This document shows, piece after piece, positions 1 to 7,501 of a DNA stretch of 20,045 nucleotides (within the stretch, counting starts at the first letter, position 1; each line of letters opens with the position of its first letter). This DNA is from HyVt-443 sp964544655 (GTDB lineage Bacteria > Pseudomonadota > Gammaproteobacteria > Chromatiales > Chromatiaceae), in contig CAZJCM010000042.1 of assembly GCA_964544655.1 (NCBI GenBank), positions 1 through 20,045 of the forward strand, read 5' to 3'. The notes beneath the pieces were generated by a model. It was not told the origin of the DNA, searched no databases, and saw only the letters and a program-made list of their open reading frames with translations. A program made the position numbers and the translations under genes.

Positions 1-1526
1 ATCCCGGTGACGAGGTGGCAGTGGCCAACGGCAGCGTCACCCTGAATGACAACGGTACCCTGACCTTTACGCCGGCCCCGAACTACAACGGCCCGGCCGA
101 CTTCAACTACACGGTCAGTGACGGTGACCTGTCCAGCCAGGGCACGGTCAGCGGCACGGTGACTGCGGTCAACGAACCACCTGATGCGATCAATGACACC
201 ATACTGACCAATATTGTGGATGGCTCCAGTATACCGATTCCATCGTTTTCCCTTACCGCCAATGACACGGATCCTGATAATGATTCACTGACGATTATCT
301 CATCGCAGAATCCGGTCAATGGTGATGTGTCCGGTACAGATACGGTCTCTTATACCCCCAGTTTTGGTTTTGGTACTGATGCTACAACGATAACGGAATC
401 CCGGCTGTATAACGGCGATACAGACAGTGAACACAATGGATTGAATAACGATATGGCCCATGCCGTGGTGTTTCAGCGCAGTGACTTTGGTCAGCTGACG
501 CGGGAAGAGGCACATTTCGTCAAGGATAAAAACCTGCCAAGTGCGCGCTTTATCGGCGAGATCCGCGATTCAGCCGATACCGCTGGTATCAACGATCAAG
601 ACTGGATAAAGGTACCATTGCATGCGGGAGAGAAGATCATCCTCGATGTTGATTTTGGGGATGATGGCAACACCAACGTTGGCAGAGATGATGAAGATGT
701 GGATATGTTTATCTCGCTATACGATGCCAATGGTACGCTGCTTGCGCAGAATGATGATTACGATCACAAAGCCGGAGGGCACGGCTCTGCCGACAGCGAT
801 TACCATAAGGGGACCTCACTTGACTCATACCTCGAGTACAAGGTTCAGCAGGATGGCGAATACTACATCAAGGCCACTGCCTGGGATAACTCAGAACATG
901 GCGTTCCGGTCGATAATGGTGCCTACCAACTCTGGATGTCGATCGACAAACCCCAATATGGAGGCAATGCGTTCGATTACAGCATAACTGACGGGCACTC
1001 GGGCAGCGATAGTGCGACAGCTGTGGTCACGTTGCAGAGTGGTGACACGGTTACCGGAACCGATGCTGATGAAGTGCTCATCGGGCGGGATGATGACGAC
1101 TCCACCTTGCTCGGCCAGGGCGGAGACGACGTCCTGGTTGGTGGAAATAAGGCAGATACACTGGATGGTGGAACAGGCGACGACCAACTTGCAGGAGGCG
1201 CTGCTGCGAATATTCTAACGGGCGGGTCTGGAGCCGATCTGTTTATTTTTCAGCAAGGAGAAACGGGCACCGACAAAATAATGGATTATTCGGCGAATGA
1301 AGGGGATGTGCTGGATATTTCCGATCTGTTGTCAGGTAGTGGAGCAACAGTTGACAACCTGGATCAATACGTTCAGATCGATGCCGAGGGAAACCTGCAG
1401 GTGGATACCACCGGTAACGGCTCCTTTACCGATCCTGCCGTCACGCATCTGGAAAATGTCGCCACTGGAGACTCGGTGACCCTGTTGATCGATGACGGTA
1501 CCATGGCCAATGTATTGATCTCCTGA
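1..1526 (+). CDS. C-terminal part of a large type I secreted RTX/cadherin-like adhesin (5' end outside window)
   Basis: The frame is already open at base 3, so this is the 3' end of a longer gene. Seen in order: the end of a cadherin-like (tandem-95/VCBS-type) repeat to about base 180; a second cadherin-like domain beginning with AINDT and DTDPDNDS; a pre-peptidase C-terminal (PPC) type domain at about 393-944 with QDWIKV, LYDANGTLLAQNDD and GEYYIKA; the remaining cadherin strands (FDYSITDGHSG, about 968-1037); glycine/aspartate-rich RTX nonapeptide repeats (about 1038-1244, e.g. GQGGDDVLVGG); and a C-terminal type I secretion target domain (FIFQQGETGTDKIMDY to the end). Such proteins are exported by ABC transporter/TolC systems and fold on binding calcium outside the cell. 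A role as a LapA-like biofilm or host-contact adhesin is inferred. The ABC and membrane-fusion genes are not in the window. GC falls from about 64% to 47% near base 180. Confidence 0.85.
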   Translation, partial: PGDEVAVANGSVTLNDNGTLTFTPAPNYNGPADFNYTVSDGDLSSQGTVSGTVTAVNEPPDAINDTILTNIVDGSSIPIPSFSLTANDTDPDNDSLTIISSQNPVNGDVSGTDTVSYTPSFGFGTDATTITESRLYNGDTDSEHNGLNNDMAHAVVFQRSDFGQLTREEAHFVKDKNLPSARFIGEIRDSADTAGINDQDWIKVPLHAGEKIILDVDFGDDGNTNVGRDDEDVDMFISLYDANGTLLAQNDDYDHKAGGHGSADSDYHKGTSLDSYLEYKVQQDGEYYIKATAWDNSEHGVPVDNGAYQLWMSIDKPQYGGNAFDYSITDGHSGSDSATAVVTLQSGDTVTGTDADEVLIGRDDDDSTLLGQGGDDVLVGGNKADTLDGGTGDDQLAGGAAANILTGGSGADLFIFQQGETGTDKIMDYSANEGDVLDISDLLSGSGATVDNLDQYVQIDAEGNLQVDTTGNGSFTDPAVTHLENVATGDSVTLLIDDGTMANVLIS

Positions 1527-1559
1527 AGCCTTTTCACCAGAAAGCAATCCACGGCAGGT

Positions 1560-1598
1560 AACGCCTTTGAGTACGATAGTACTCAAAGGCGTTTTTTT
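1560..1598 (+). terminator. Rho-independent terminator of the adhesin gene
   Basis: ACGCCTTTGAGTAC and GTACTCAAAGGCGT form a perfect 14-base-pair stem around the loop GATA, extended by one A-T pair, and are followed directly by seven T. It lies 34 bases after the adhesin stop codon. This is a textbook intrinsic terminator and separates the adhesin from the downstream channel gene transcriptionally. Confidence 0.93.
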
Positions 1599-1704
1599 GT
1601 CGATGTTTTTTCCACCGATGCTGTATCCTGATGTACAAATATTCATGTGACTCGCTATTGTCGATCCAGCCAGGATGTGTATCTGCCTACGTTGTGGGAG
1701 CGGC

Positions 1705-1722
1705 GCCTGTAGATCTACTGGC
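1705..1722. repeat. 18-bp near-palindrome in the adhesin-channel intergenic region
   Basis: The sequence is GCC-T-GTAGATCTAC-T-GGC. It is a perfect dyad except for one symmetric T/T mismatch. It lies just after GTGGGAGCGGC, which resembles the head of REP-type repeats of gammaproteobacteria. It could be an operator or a single degenerate REP element. Only one copy is present in this window, so the choice cannot be made here. Confidence 0.4.
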
Positions 1723-1819
1723 AGGCCAGGTCAGCAGCCAACCGGAATATGGCGAGTATCAAGGAATTGTAATCATAAGCGTGGGTTTTTTTTATATCGA
1801 TTAGTGATAAGATCGCGAT

Positions 1820-1851
1820 GCCTAATTTAGGCGCCAAAAGAACTTGGCGTC
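1820..1851 (+). other. Overlapping alternative hairpins in the channel gene leader
   Basis: GCCTAA-T-TTAGGC (1820-1832) overlaps GGCGCCAA-AAGAAC-TTGGCGTC (1830-1851), an 8-pair stem with one G-U wobble. They share GGC, so both cannot form fully at once. They sit 65-100 bases upstream of the chosen ATG at 1917, probably within the transcript leader. A regulatory role is inference. Confidence 0.35.
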
Positions 1852-1916
1852 AAAATCCGCGAACGGTCGCAATATTGGAGCTAAAGCGTCCTGACTTTGG
1901 GTCGAAACTATATTTT

Positions 1917-3341
1917 ATGGTAAGAAAATTTCAGTTTTCAGTCATTGTCGCTCTATCTCTGTTCGTGATGAGCACGGGTCATGCCCTTACACTGCGTGAG
2001 GCCATTCAGCATGCCTGGAGAAGCAATCCCGACGTGCTTCAACAGGGAAGTGAGTATCAGGCACGTCAGCATGAAGTGAAACAGGCCAAGTCCGGCTACC
2101 TTCCTTCGATAGATATCACGGCGGGTATCGGCTATGAGCGGTCTGACAACAACAGCACCAGGGCATTGGGCTATGATTCCCGTTCACTTACCCGGAAAGA
2201 GTTGGGTATCGGTTTGCGCCAGATGTTATTCGATGGCTACGCCGTCCGCAGTGAGGTGGAGCGGCAGGATGCCAGGCTGAGGTCACAGCGCTATCGGCTC
2301 GATGACACGGTAGAGAATATAGGCCTGAAAACCATCGAGTCCTATCTGAATATTCTGAGCAACCAGGATCTGCTCAGATTGTCGGAAGAGAATTTGAAGA
2401 CCCACGATAAGATCTATGACCAGATCGAGCTGCGCAGTCGCTCTGGGGTTGGGCGCACTTCTGATCTGGAGCAGATTACCGGCCGCCGGGCATCCGCTAC
2501 CGCCAGCGTATTTTCCGATCAGGTCAACCTGCAAGATGCCGAGACAGCCTTCATTGCCGTAGTGGGTATGCTGCCGAAGGATTTGCAAGCCGTAGAGCAG
2601 ATCAGTGACAGATTGCCGGACACTCTTGAGCAGGCCATTCGGCAGGCAGTCAGCAACCATCCTACACTTAAATCGGCCGAACAGGATGTGGAAGCTGCCA
2701 TGGCACAGAACCGGGCGGCAAAAAACGGCTTCTATCCAAAACTCGATCTGGAGATCGGTGGCACTTGGAATAGTGACCAGGATGGGGTGAAAGGAAGGGA
2801 CAATGACATCACAGCCATGATACGGATGCGCTACAATGTCTTCTCCGGAGGCCGCGATGAGGCGCGAATGAGGCAGACCGCTGCCTTGGTCAACGAAGCC
2901 AAAGATGTACGGGATCGTACCTATCGCCAAGTAGTGGAGAGTACCCGGCTGGCATGGACCGCATATCAAGTGACCCGTGATCAATTGGTCTTTCAGCAGT
3001 TGCATATCCAAGCCAGTGAAAAAACCAGGGATGCGTACATCAAACAATTCACACTTGGTCAACGTACCTTGCTGGATGTGTTGAATATGGAGAATGAGCT
3101 GTTTGAAGCGCGCCGTAGCGCAGTCAATACCCATTATGCGAATCTTCTGGCACAGTATAGGATCCTGGTCGCCATGGGTGTGCTGGGCAAACAGCTGCAG
3201 ATAGCTGATGGTGAACAAGGCACTCGGCCGGCAGCCGATGAGGCGTTTTCGCGCATCGCAGTGGAGAGTGAGGTGAACCGTCAGATTGCTCCGGTTCGGG
3301 ACCGCCTGAATCTTACGCAGAAACCTAACCATGGCGGCTGA
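1917..3341 (+). CDS. TolC-family outer membrane channel (type I secretion, LapE/AggA-like)
   Basis: This 474-residue protein is of the outer-membrane efflux (OEP) family. It would form the trimeric barrel and periplasmic tunnel that links an inner-membrane ABC transporter and membrane-fusion protein to the outside. The start at 1917 gives a clear signal peptide (MVRKF, then a hydrophobic core, then STGHA) with cleavage after residue 23, leaving LTLREAIQ, the usual first helix of the family. An in-frame ATG at 1818 would add 33 polar residues before the signal and is rejected. Two OEP repeats are visible; the second ends in FTLGQRTLLDVLNMENELF, typical of channels paired with type I secretion. 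No strong ribosome binding site is seen. Its position right after a type I secreted adhesin suggests it exports that adhesin. General efflux is the alternative. The GC content is lower than in the genes downstream. Confidence 0.85.
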   Translation: MVRKFQFSVIVALSLFVMSTGHALTLREAIQHAWRSNPDVLQQGSEYQARQHEVKQAKSGYLPSIDITAGIGYERSDNNSTRALGYDSRSLTRKELGIGLRQMLFDGYAVRSEVERQDARLRSQRYRLDDTVENIGLKTIESYLNILSNQDLLRLSEENLKTHDKIYDQIELRSRSGVGRTSDLEQITGRRASATASVFSDQVNLQDAETAFIAVVGMLPKDLQAVEQISDRLPDTLEQAIRQAVSNHPTLKSAEQDVEAAMAQNRAAKNGFYPKLDLEIGGTWNSDQDGVKGRDNDITAMIRMRYNVFSGGRDEARMRQTAALVNEAKDVRDRTYRQVVESTRLAWTAYQVTRDQLVFQQLHIQASEKTRDAYIKQFTLGQRTLLDVLNMENELFEARRSAVNTHYANLLAQYRILVAMGVLGKQLQIADGEQGTRPAADEAFSRIAVESEVNRQIAPVRDRLNLTQKPNHGG

Positions 3342-3372
3342 CCAGGCGCATTGACCCCGCCTTTTGGAACTG

Positions 3373-3388
3373 CAGGCCCCCTGGCCTG
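3373..3388 (+). other. Small hairpin after the channel gene
   Basis: CAGGCC-CCCT-GGCCTG is a perfect 6-pair stem located 32 bases after the channel stop codon. No T-run follows, so it is at best a poor terminator or a transcript-end stabiliser. Confidence 0.3.
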
Positions 3389-3407
3389 GCAGAGGTCTCC
3401 CATACTT

Positions 3408-3422
3408 TACATGCAGCATGTA
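3408..3422. promoter_or_regulatory. 15-bp perfect palindrome upstream of relA
   Basis: TACATGC-A-GCATGTA is a perfect odd-centred dyad ending 55 bases before the relA ATG. The size and symmetry suit a dimeric regulator's site, but no known consensus is recognised. The half-site also overlaps TTTACA, a possible -35 box, for which no good -10 partner was found. Confidence 0.35.
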
Positions 3423-3477
3423 GCCAACAGCCCATCCGTCACCGCTTCGAAATGGTGGTGGGCGAGTGTTGAGGAAG

Positions 3478-5697
3478 ATGGTCAGCGTTACATCACACAT
3501 TCCATCCGTTGATGAAATCGATGAAGAGGCAATCCGGACCTGGCTGGAGACGTTGGCCGAGAACCGTGATGTCGATGAGCTGGAAAGATTCTCCCAAGCG
3601 TGCCACCTGGCCCTGAAGCAGCAACCTGATGATGCCGGCCCGGGCAGCGGCTCCCTGTTGAAGCATGCCATCGCCATTGCCGATATTCTGGTGCGTATGG
3701 GCCTGGACTGGGCGACCATCGTTACGGCGATCTTGCACCAGTCGCTGCAGAGTGAAGAACAGCTGGATATCGAGGTAGTCGAGGCGCAGTTCGGTCCAGC
3801 AGTGTCACATATGCTCAGGGATATCGTGCGAATCGGCAACCTGGGGCGCTTCAGCGACTTCCAGCGGCAGGAGAGCCCGGAGCAACATACGGAAAACCTG
3901 CGCCGTATGATGCTCAGTATTGCCGAGGATATCCGGGTGGTGCTGATTGTTCTCGCCGAGCGTCTGCATGCCATGCGCATCCTGGCGCAGCGACCGGAGC
4001 ATGAGCAGGTGGAATTTGCCCGGGAAACCCAGGAGATCTACGCGCCCCTGGCCAATCGCCTGGGTATCTGGCAGGTAAAATGGGAGCTGGAAGATCTCGG
4101 CCTGCGTTATCTGCATCCGGATGAATACCGTGATATTGCCGGCAAGCTGGATGGGCGCCGGGCGGACCGTGAAGCCTTCATTGCCGATGTGATCGAACTG
4201 CTGCAGCAGCGGTTTACCGCTGCAGGAATCAAAGCGGAAATCACCGGGCGGCCAAAACATATCTACAGCATCTGGCGCAAGATGCACCGCAAAGGGGTGG
4301 ATTTCGACCAGATATTCGACCTGCGGGCGGTTCGGGTGCTGGTCGACAGCGTAGCCGACTGCTATGCCGCGCTAGGGGTGGTGCATGGCATCTGGCGCCA
4401 TATCCCTGGTGAGTTCGATGATTACATCGCCACCCCAAAGGCCAACCTCTACCGCTCCATACATACTGCTGTGATTGGGCCTGAAGACAAGCCTCTGGAG
4501 ATCCAGATCCGCACCTACGAAATGCATCAGCATGCCGAGCTGGGCGTGGCCGCACACTGGCGTTACAAGGAAGCCGGTGTACAGGATGAAGAGTTTGAGC
4601 GGCGCATCATGCTGATGCGCAACTGGCTCGAGGCCAAAGATGAGCAGGCGGATAATGAGGACTTCGTCGACGACCTGAAAGCCGGCTTCGAATCCCAGCA
4701 AGTCTATGTGCTGACACCCCAGGGACGGGTGATCGAGCTGCCTCAGGGGGCCACGCCGGTGGACTTTGCCTATGCCATCCACTCGGATGTGGGGCATCAT
4801 TGCCGGGGCGCCCGGGTGAACGGCAAGATCACGCCCCTGACCCACCCGTTGCAGAGTGGTGAGACGATCGAGATCATTACCAGTAAAGAGGGTGGTCCCA
4901 GCCGGGACTGGTTGAGCCCTCATCTTGGTTACACGGTGACGACACGTGCCCGTAACAGGATCCGCCACTGGTTCAAACAACAGGATTACCAGCAGCATCT
5001 GGAGTCGGGAAAGGCCAGCCTGGAGCGGGAAATCGTCCGCCTCGGCGTATCCCGGCCGGACCTGGAGCTGGCTGCAGCCCGGTTCAATTTCCACAAGGTG
5101 GATGACTTGTTCGCAGCCATTGGCAGGGGGGAGGTGTCACCGGTCCAGGTGGCGGGCCTGGGGGTCGATCGCCGCCGTCCACAGTTGGAAGAGGCCCCGG
5201 AATGGCACCAGCGCAAACGCATTTCCCGGCGTAAGCAAAAGGGTAGTGGCGACGTCATCGTCGCCGGTGTGGATGACCTGTTGACCCACGTGGCCCGCTG
5301 CTGCAAGCCGGTGCCCTATGATGAAATCGTCGGTTTCATCACCCGGGGACGGGGTGTCTCCATACATCGTCGTGACTGTGCCATCATCCGCCATCTCTCA
5401 GAAGAGGATTGTTCCCGTCTGGTAGAGGTGCAGTGGGCGGCGCAGCAGGAGGAGGCCAGGTATCCGGTGGATATACGGGTCTTTGCCGGTGATCGCAAAG
5501 GGTTGCTGCGGGATATTTCCGCGATCCTGACCAACGAAGAGGTGGATGTGATCGGCGTCAGCACCCAATCCGACCGTAAGCGGGATCGGGCCACTATGCG
5601 CTTCACCCTGGAAATCAGCGATATGCGCCAGTTGAGCCGGATTCTGGAAAAGATCGCCCAGTTGCCTGACGTGCTGGAAGTGCGGCGGCAGGTGTAG
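3478..5697 (+). CDS. relA: RelA, ribosome-associated GTP pyrophosphokinase
   Basis: RelA transfers pyrophosphate from ATP to GTP or GDP to make (p)ppGpp when uncharged tRNA sits in the ribosomal A site. The 739 residues match the family length (E. coli 744). Seen in order: an N-terminal HD-like domain whose catalytic His-Asp motif is gone (ILHQ where hydrolases have LLHD), so no hydrolase activity is expected; a synthetase domain (about residues 250-360) with EFDD at 312-315, the acidic signature of monofunctional RelA rather than the RxKD of bifunctional Rel/SpoT; a TGS domain from about 408; a zinc-finger/RIS domain with ARCCKP (Cys608-Cys609) and HRRDC; and a C-terminal ACT domain. The ATG at 3478 gives MVSV, like other RelA starts (MVAV), with GAGG just upstream. 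A GTG at 3466 is possible but less likely. The gene stands alone between intergenic gaps; the mazG and rlmD neighbours seen in E. coli are absent. Confidence 0.96.
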   Translation: MVSVTSHIPSVDEIDEEAIRTWLETLAENRDVDELERFSQACHLALKQQPDDAGPGSGSLLKHAIAIADILVRMGLDWATIVTAILHQSLQSEEQLDIEVVEAQFGPAVSHMLRDIVRIGNLGRFSDFQRQESPEQHTENLRRMMLSIAEDIRVVLIVLAERLHAMRILAQRPEHEQVEFARETQEIYAPLANRLGIWQVKWELEDLGLRYLHPDEYRDIAGKLDGRRADREAFIADVIELLQQRFTAAGIKAEITGRPKHIYSIWRKMHRKGVDFDQIFDLRAVRVLVDSVADCYAALGVVHGIWRHIPGEFDDYIATPKANLYRSIHTAVIGPEDKPLEIQIRTYEMHQHAELGVAAHWRYKEAGVQDEEFERRIMLMRNWLEAKDEQADNEDFVDDLKAGFESQQVYVLTPQGRVIELPQGATPVDFAYAIHSDVGHHCRGARVNGKITPLTHPLQSGETIEIITSKEGGPSRDWLSPHLGYTVTTRARNRIRHWFKQQDYQQHLESGKASLEREIVRLGVSRPDLELAAARFNFHKVDDLFAAIGRGEVSPVQVAGLGVDRRRPQLEEAPEWHQRKRISRRKQKGSGDVIVAGVDDLLTHVARCCKPVPYDEIVGFITRGRGVSIHRRDCAIIRHLSEEDCSRLVEVQWAAQQEEARYPVDIRVFAGDRKGLLRDISAILTNEEVDVIGVSTQSDRKRDRATMRFTLEISDMRQLSRILEKIAQLPDVLEVRRQV

Positions 5698-5970
5698 CCT
5701 CCAATACCCCTATCCCAGAATTGATCAGAGGTTCCTTAACAAGGTAAACTGATTCGGCTTTGCTGGCGCATAATGGGTGTGCGGGCAGCCGATGACGCTG
5801 AGTGGCTTCGTTCCCTTCGCCATCCGAGGTCGTTCCGGGCGCTGTGGCATTCAGCGCAAGCCGCTGACAGCGGCGTCCGCAACTGCAGTTTAATGATTAC
5901 GGATTCTGTTCGATTGTGCAGCATGTGCTGCGCAATGTTTTCTTATTGTTTGAAATATTTGGAGTTTTTA
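5698..5970 (+). promoter_or_regulatory. relA-ndk intergenic region
   Basis: This 273-base stretch has no supported gene. It must contain the end of the relA transcript and probably the promoter of the ndk-led operon, but no clean terminator or -35/-10 pair was found. It holds a 15-bp odd-centred palindrome GCCGCTG-A-CAGCGGC at 5860-5874 and a 10-pair dyad at 5914-5935. The ndk frame stays open back to 5773, but the upstream part resembles no protein known to me. Confidence 0.4.
5914..5935 (+). other. Inverted repeat in the ndk leader
   Basis: TTGTGCAGCA-TG-TGCTGCGCAA has ten paired positions, one of them a G-U wobble. It ends 25 bases before the ndk ribosome binding site GGAG (5961-5964). 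It may be an RNA hairpin in the ndk leader or a protein-binding dyad. No T-run follows, so it is not an intrinsic terminator. Confidence 0.4.
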
Positions 5971-6399
5971 ATGGCTATTGAACGCACCTTTTCGATAATC
6001 AAGCCTGACGCCGTGGCCAAGAATGTGATCGGCAAGATCTACAGCCGGTTCGAGGATGCGGGGCTGCGGATCGTCGCGGCCAAGATGCTTCATCTGACCC
6101 GGGAACAGGCCGGCGAGTTCTATGCCGTGCACAAGGAACGTCCCTTCTACAACGATCTGGTGGACTTCATGACCTCCGGACCGGTCATGGTGCAGGTGCT
6201 GGAGGGAGAGAATGCCATCGCCAAGAACCGTGAAGTGATGGGTGCCACCAATCCCCAGGAAGCGGCGCCAGGCACCATCCGCGCCGACTTTGCCGAAACC
6301 GTGGATGAAAATGCGGTCCATGGTTCCGATGCCCCGGAAACCGCCAAGGTGGAGATCGAGTTCTTCTTCCCCGAAGGTGTTTGCGAGCGTACCCGCTGA
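5971..6399 (+). CDS. ndk: Nucleoside diphosphate kinase
   Basis: Ndk passes the gamma-phosphate of ATP to (d)NDPs through a phospho-histidine, supplying GTP, CTP, UTP and dNTPs in the cytosol. The 142 residues are the normal length. Lys11 in IIKPD and the catalytic His117 in NAVHGSDAPE are both present, with the usual spacing. The ATG at 5971 follows GGAG at 5961-5964 with six bases between. An upstream in-frame start at 5773 would add 66 residues foreign to the family. It is the first gene of a long co-directional run, and its stop codon overlaps the ribosome binding site used by rlmN. Confidence 0.97.
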   Translation: MAIERTFSIIKPDAVAKNVIGKIYSRFEDAGLRIVAAKMLHLTREQAGEFYAVHKERPFYNDLVDFMTSGPVMVQVLEGENAIAKNREVMGATNPQEAAPGTIRADFAETVDENAVHGSDAPETAKVEIEFFFPEGVCERTR

Positions 6400-6401
6400 G
6401 G
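6398..6401 (+). promoter_or_regulatory. Ribosome binding site deciding a TTG start for rlmN
   Basis: GAGG begins inside the ndk stop codon (TGA at 6397-6399) and lies five bases before TTG at 6407. This spacing, and the match of the resulting N-terminus to other RlmN proteins, favour the TTG start and imply coupled translation of ndk and rlmN. Confidence 0.6.
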
Positions 6402-6406
6402 TCGTC

Positions 6407-7501
6407 TTGAGCGGGGAACAGAAAATCAATCTGCTGGATCTGGACCGAAAGGCCATGGAAGGCTTTTTCCAGCAGTTGGGGGCGAAGCCGTTTCATGGCC
6501 GCAACGTCCTCAAGTGGATCCACAAGCATGGCGTCACCGATTTCGACGCCATGACCGATCTGTCGAAGAAATTGCGTGCCCGGCTGGAAGAGGCGGCAGA
6601 GCTCCGGCTGCCGGAGATCGTGTTCGATCAGCCGTCCCGGGATGGCACCCGCAAATGGCTGTTGGAACTGGGGTGCGGCAACCGGGTGGAGACGGTGTTC
6701 ATTCCCGATGGTGAGCGGGCCACGCTCTGTGTCTCCTCTCAGGTCGGCTGTTCCCTGGACTGCAGTTTCTGCTCCACCGCAAAACAGGGGTATAACCGTA
6801 ATCTGTCGGTGGGCGAAATCATCGGCCAGGTATGGGTGGCGGCGCGGCAGGTGGCCCAGCCGATCACCAATGTGGTGATGATGGGCATGGGCGAGCCGTT
6901 GGCCAATTTCGATGCCGTGGTCAGCGCCATGGATATCATGCAGGACGATCTAGCCTACATGTTGTCCAAATACCGTGTGACCATCAGCACCTCGGGAATC
7001 GTCCCGGCGCTGCGGCGCCTGCGCGAAGTGAGTGATGTCAGCCTGGCGGTCTCCCTGCATGCCCCCAACAACGAATTGCGTGACCAGCTGGTGCCGATCA
7101 ACCAAAAATATCCGCTGGAAGAGCTGATCCCTGCCTGCCGCGATTACGTTGCCGGGGACAAGCGGCGCAAGGTTACCTGGGAATATGTCATGCTGGACGG
7201 GGTCAATGACAGCGATCGTCACGCCAAGCAGCTTATCCGCTTGCTTGAGGGCACCCCCTCGAAGATGAACCTGATCCCATTCAATCCGTTTCCCGGCACC
7301 GAGTACCGCTGCTCCAGTGCTGAACGGATCGAGGCTTTTCGTCAACGCCTGATGCGGGCCGGCATCATTTCCATCACCCGCAAGACCCGGGGCGATGATA
7401 TCGATGCTGCCTGCGGGCAGTTGGTGGGGCGGGTGAAGGACCGCAGCCGCCGCGAGTTGCGCACTATCGCCATGCCCCGCGGCGGGAGGGCCGTTTCATG
7501 A
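6407..7501 (+). CDS. rlmN: RlmN, dual-specificity 23S rRNA/tRNA adenine C2-methyltransferase
   Basis: RlmN is a radical-SAM enzyme that methylates C2 of A2503 in 23S rRNA and A37 of certain tRNAs, through a transiently methylated cysteine. The protein has 364 residues with the start chosen here. Visible are the [4Fe-4S] motif CSLDCSFC (Cys115, 119, 122), the extra conserved Cys108 in LCVSSQ, the SAM-binding stretch MMGMGEPLANFD, and the methyl-carrier Cys336 in DIDAACGQL. The N-terminus after TTG reads MSGEQKINLLDLDR, close to known starts. A GTG at 6377 would give ten more residues and overlap ndk. The gene ends with an ATGA overlap with pilW. Confidence 0.95.
   Translation: MSGEQKINLLDLDRKAMEGFFQQLGAKPFHGRNVLKWIHKHGVTDFDAMTDLSKKLRARLEEAAELRLPEIVFDQPSRDGTRKWLLELGCGNRVETVFIPDGERATLCVSSQVGCSLDCSFCSTAKQGYNRNLSVGEIIGQVWVAARQVAQPITNVVMMGMGEPLANFDAVVSAMDIMQDDLAYMLSKYRVTISTSGIVPALRRLREVSDVSLAVSLHAPNNELRDQLVPINQKYPLEELIPACRDYVAGDKRRKVTWEYVMLDGVNDSDRHAKQLIRLLEGTPSKMNLIPFNPFPGTEYRCSSAERIEAFRQRLMRAGIISITRKTRGDDIDAACGQLVGRVKDRSRRELRTIAMPRGGRAVS

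Larger units (their letters stand above)
1599..1916 (+). promoter_or_regulatory. Intergenic region, probably carrying the channel gene's promoter
   Basis: This stretch has no convincing gene. Because a terminator precedes it, the downstream channel gene needs its own promoter here. The likeliest zone is the AT-rich tract around 1767-1812 (TTGTAA at 1767, a T-run at 1786-1793 then ATATC, and GATAAG near 1807), but no hexamer pair has clean 17-base spacing, so no exact promoter is assigned. A near-palindrome (1705-1722) and overlapping hairpins (1820-1851) are listed separately. Confidence 0.4.

Noticed and set aside
1818..1916. Upstream ATG for the channel gene
   Set aside because: It would put 33 polar residues before a clear signal peptide.
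2283..3980. 565-codon open frame on the minus strand across the channel gene and relA
   Set aside because: It spans two well-supported genes and an intergenic gap, its translation is low-quality (no family features), and it is best explained as antisense shadow.
4500..5697. SpoT rather than RelA identity
   Set aside because: The HD hydrolase motif is absent and EFDD replaces RxKD, both pointing to RelA.
5773..5970. In-frame 66-residue N-terminal extension of ndk
   Set aside because: The family-typical start with a good ribosome binding site is at 5971, and the extension has no recognisable domain or signal.
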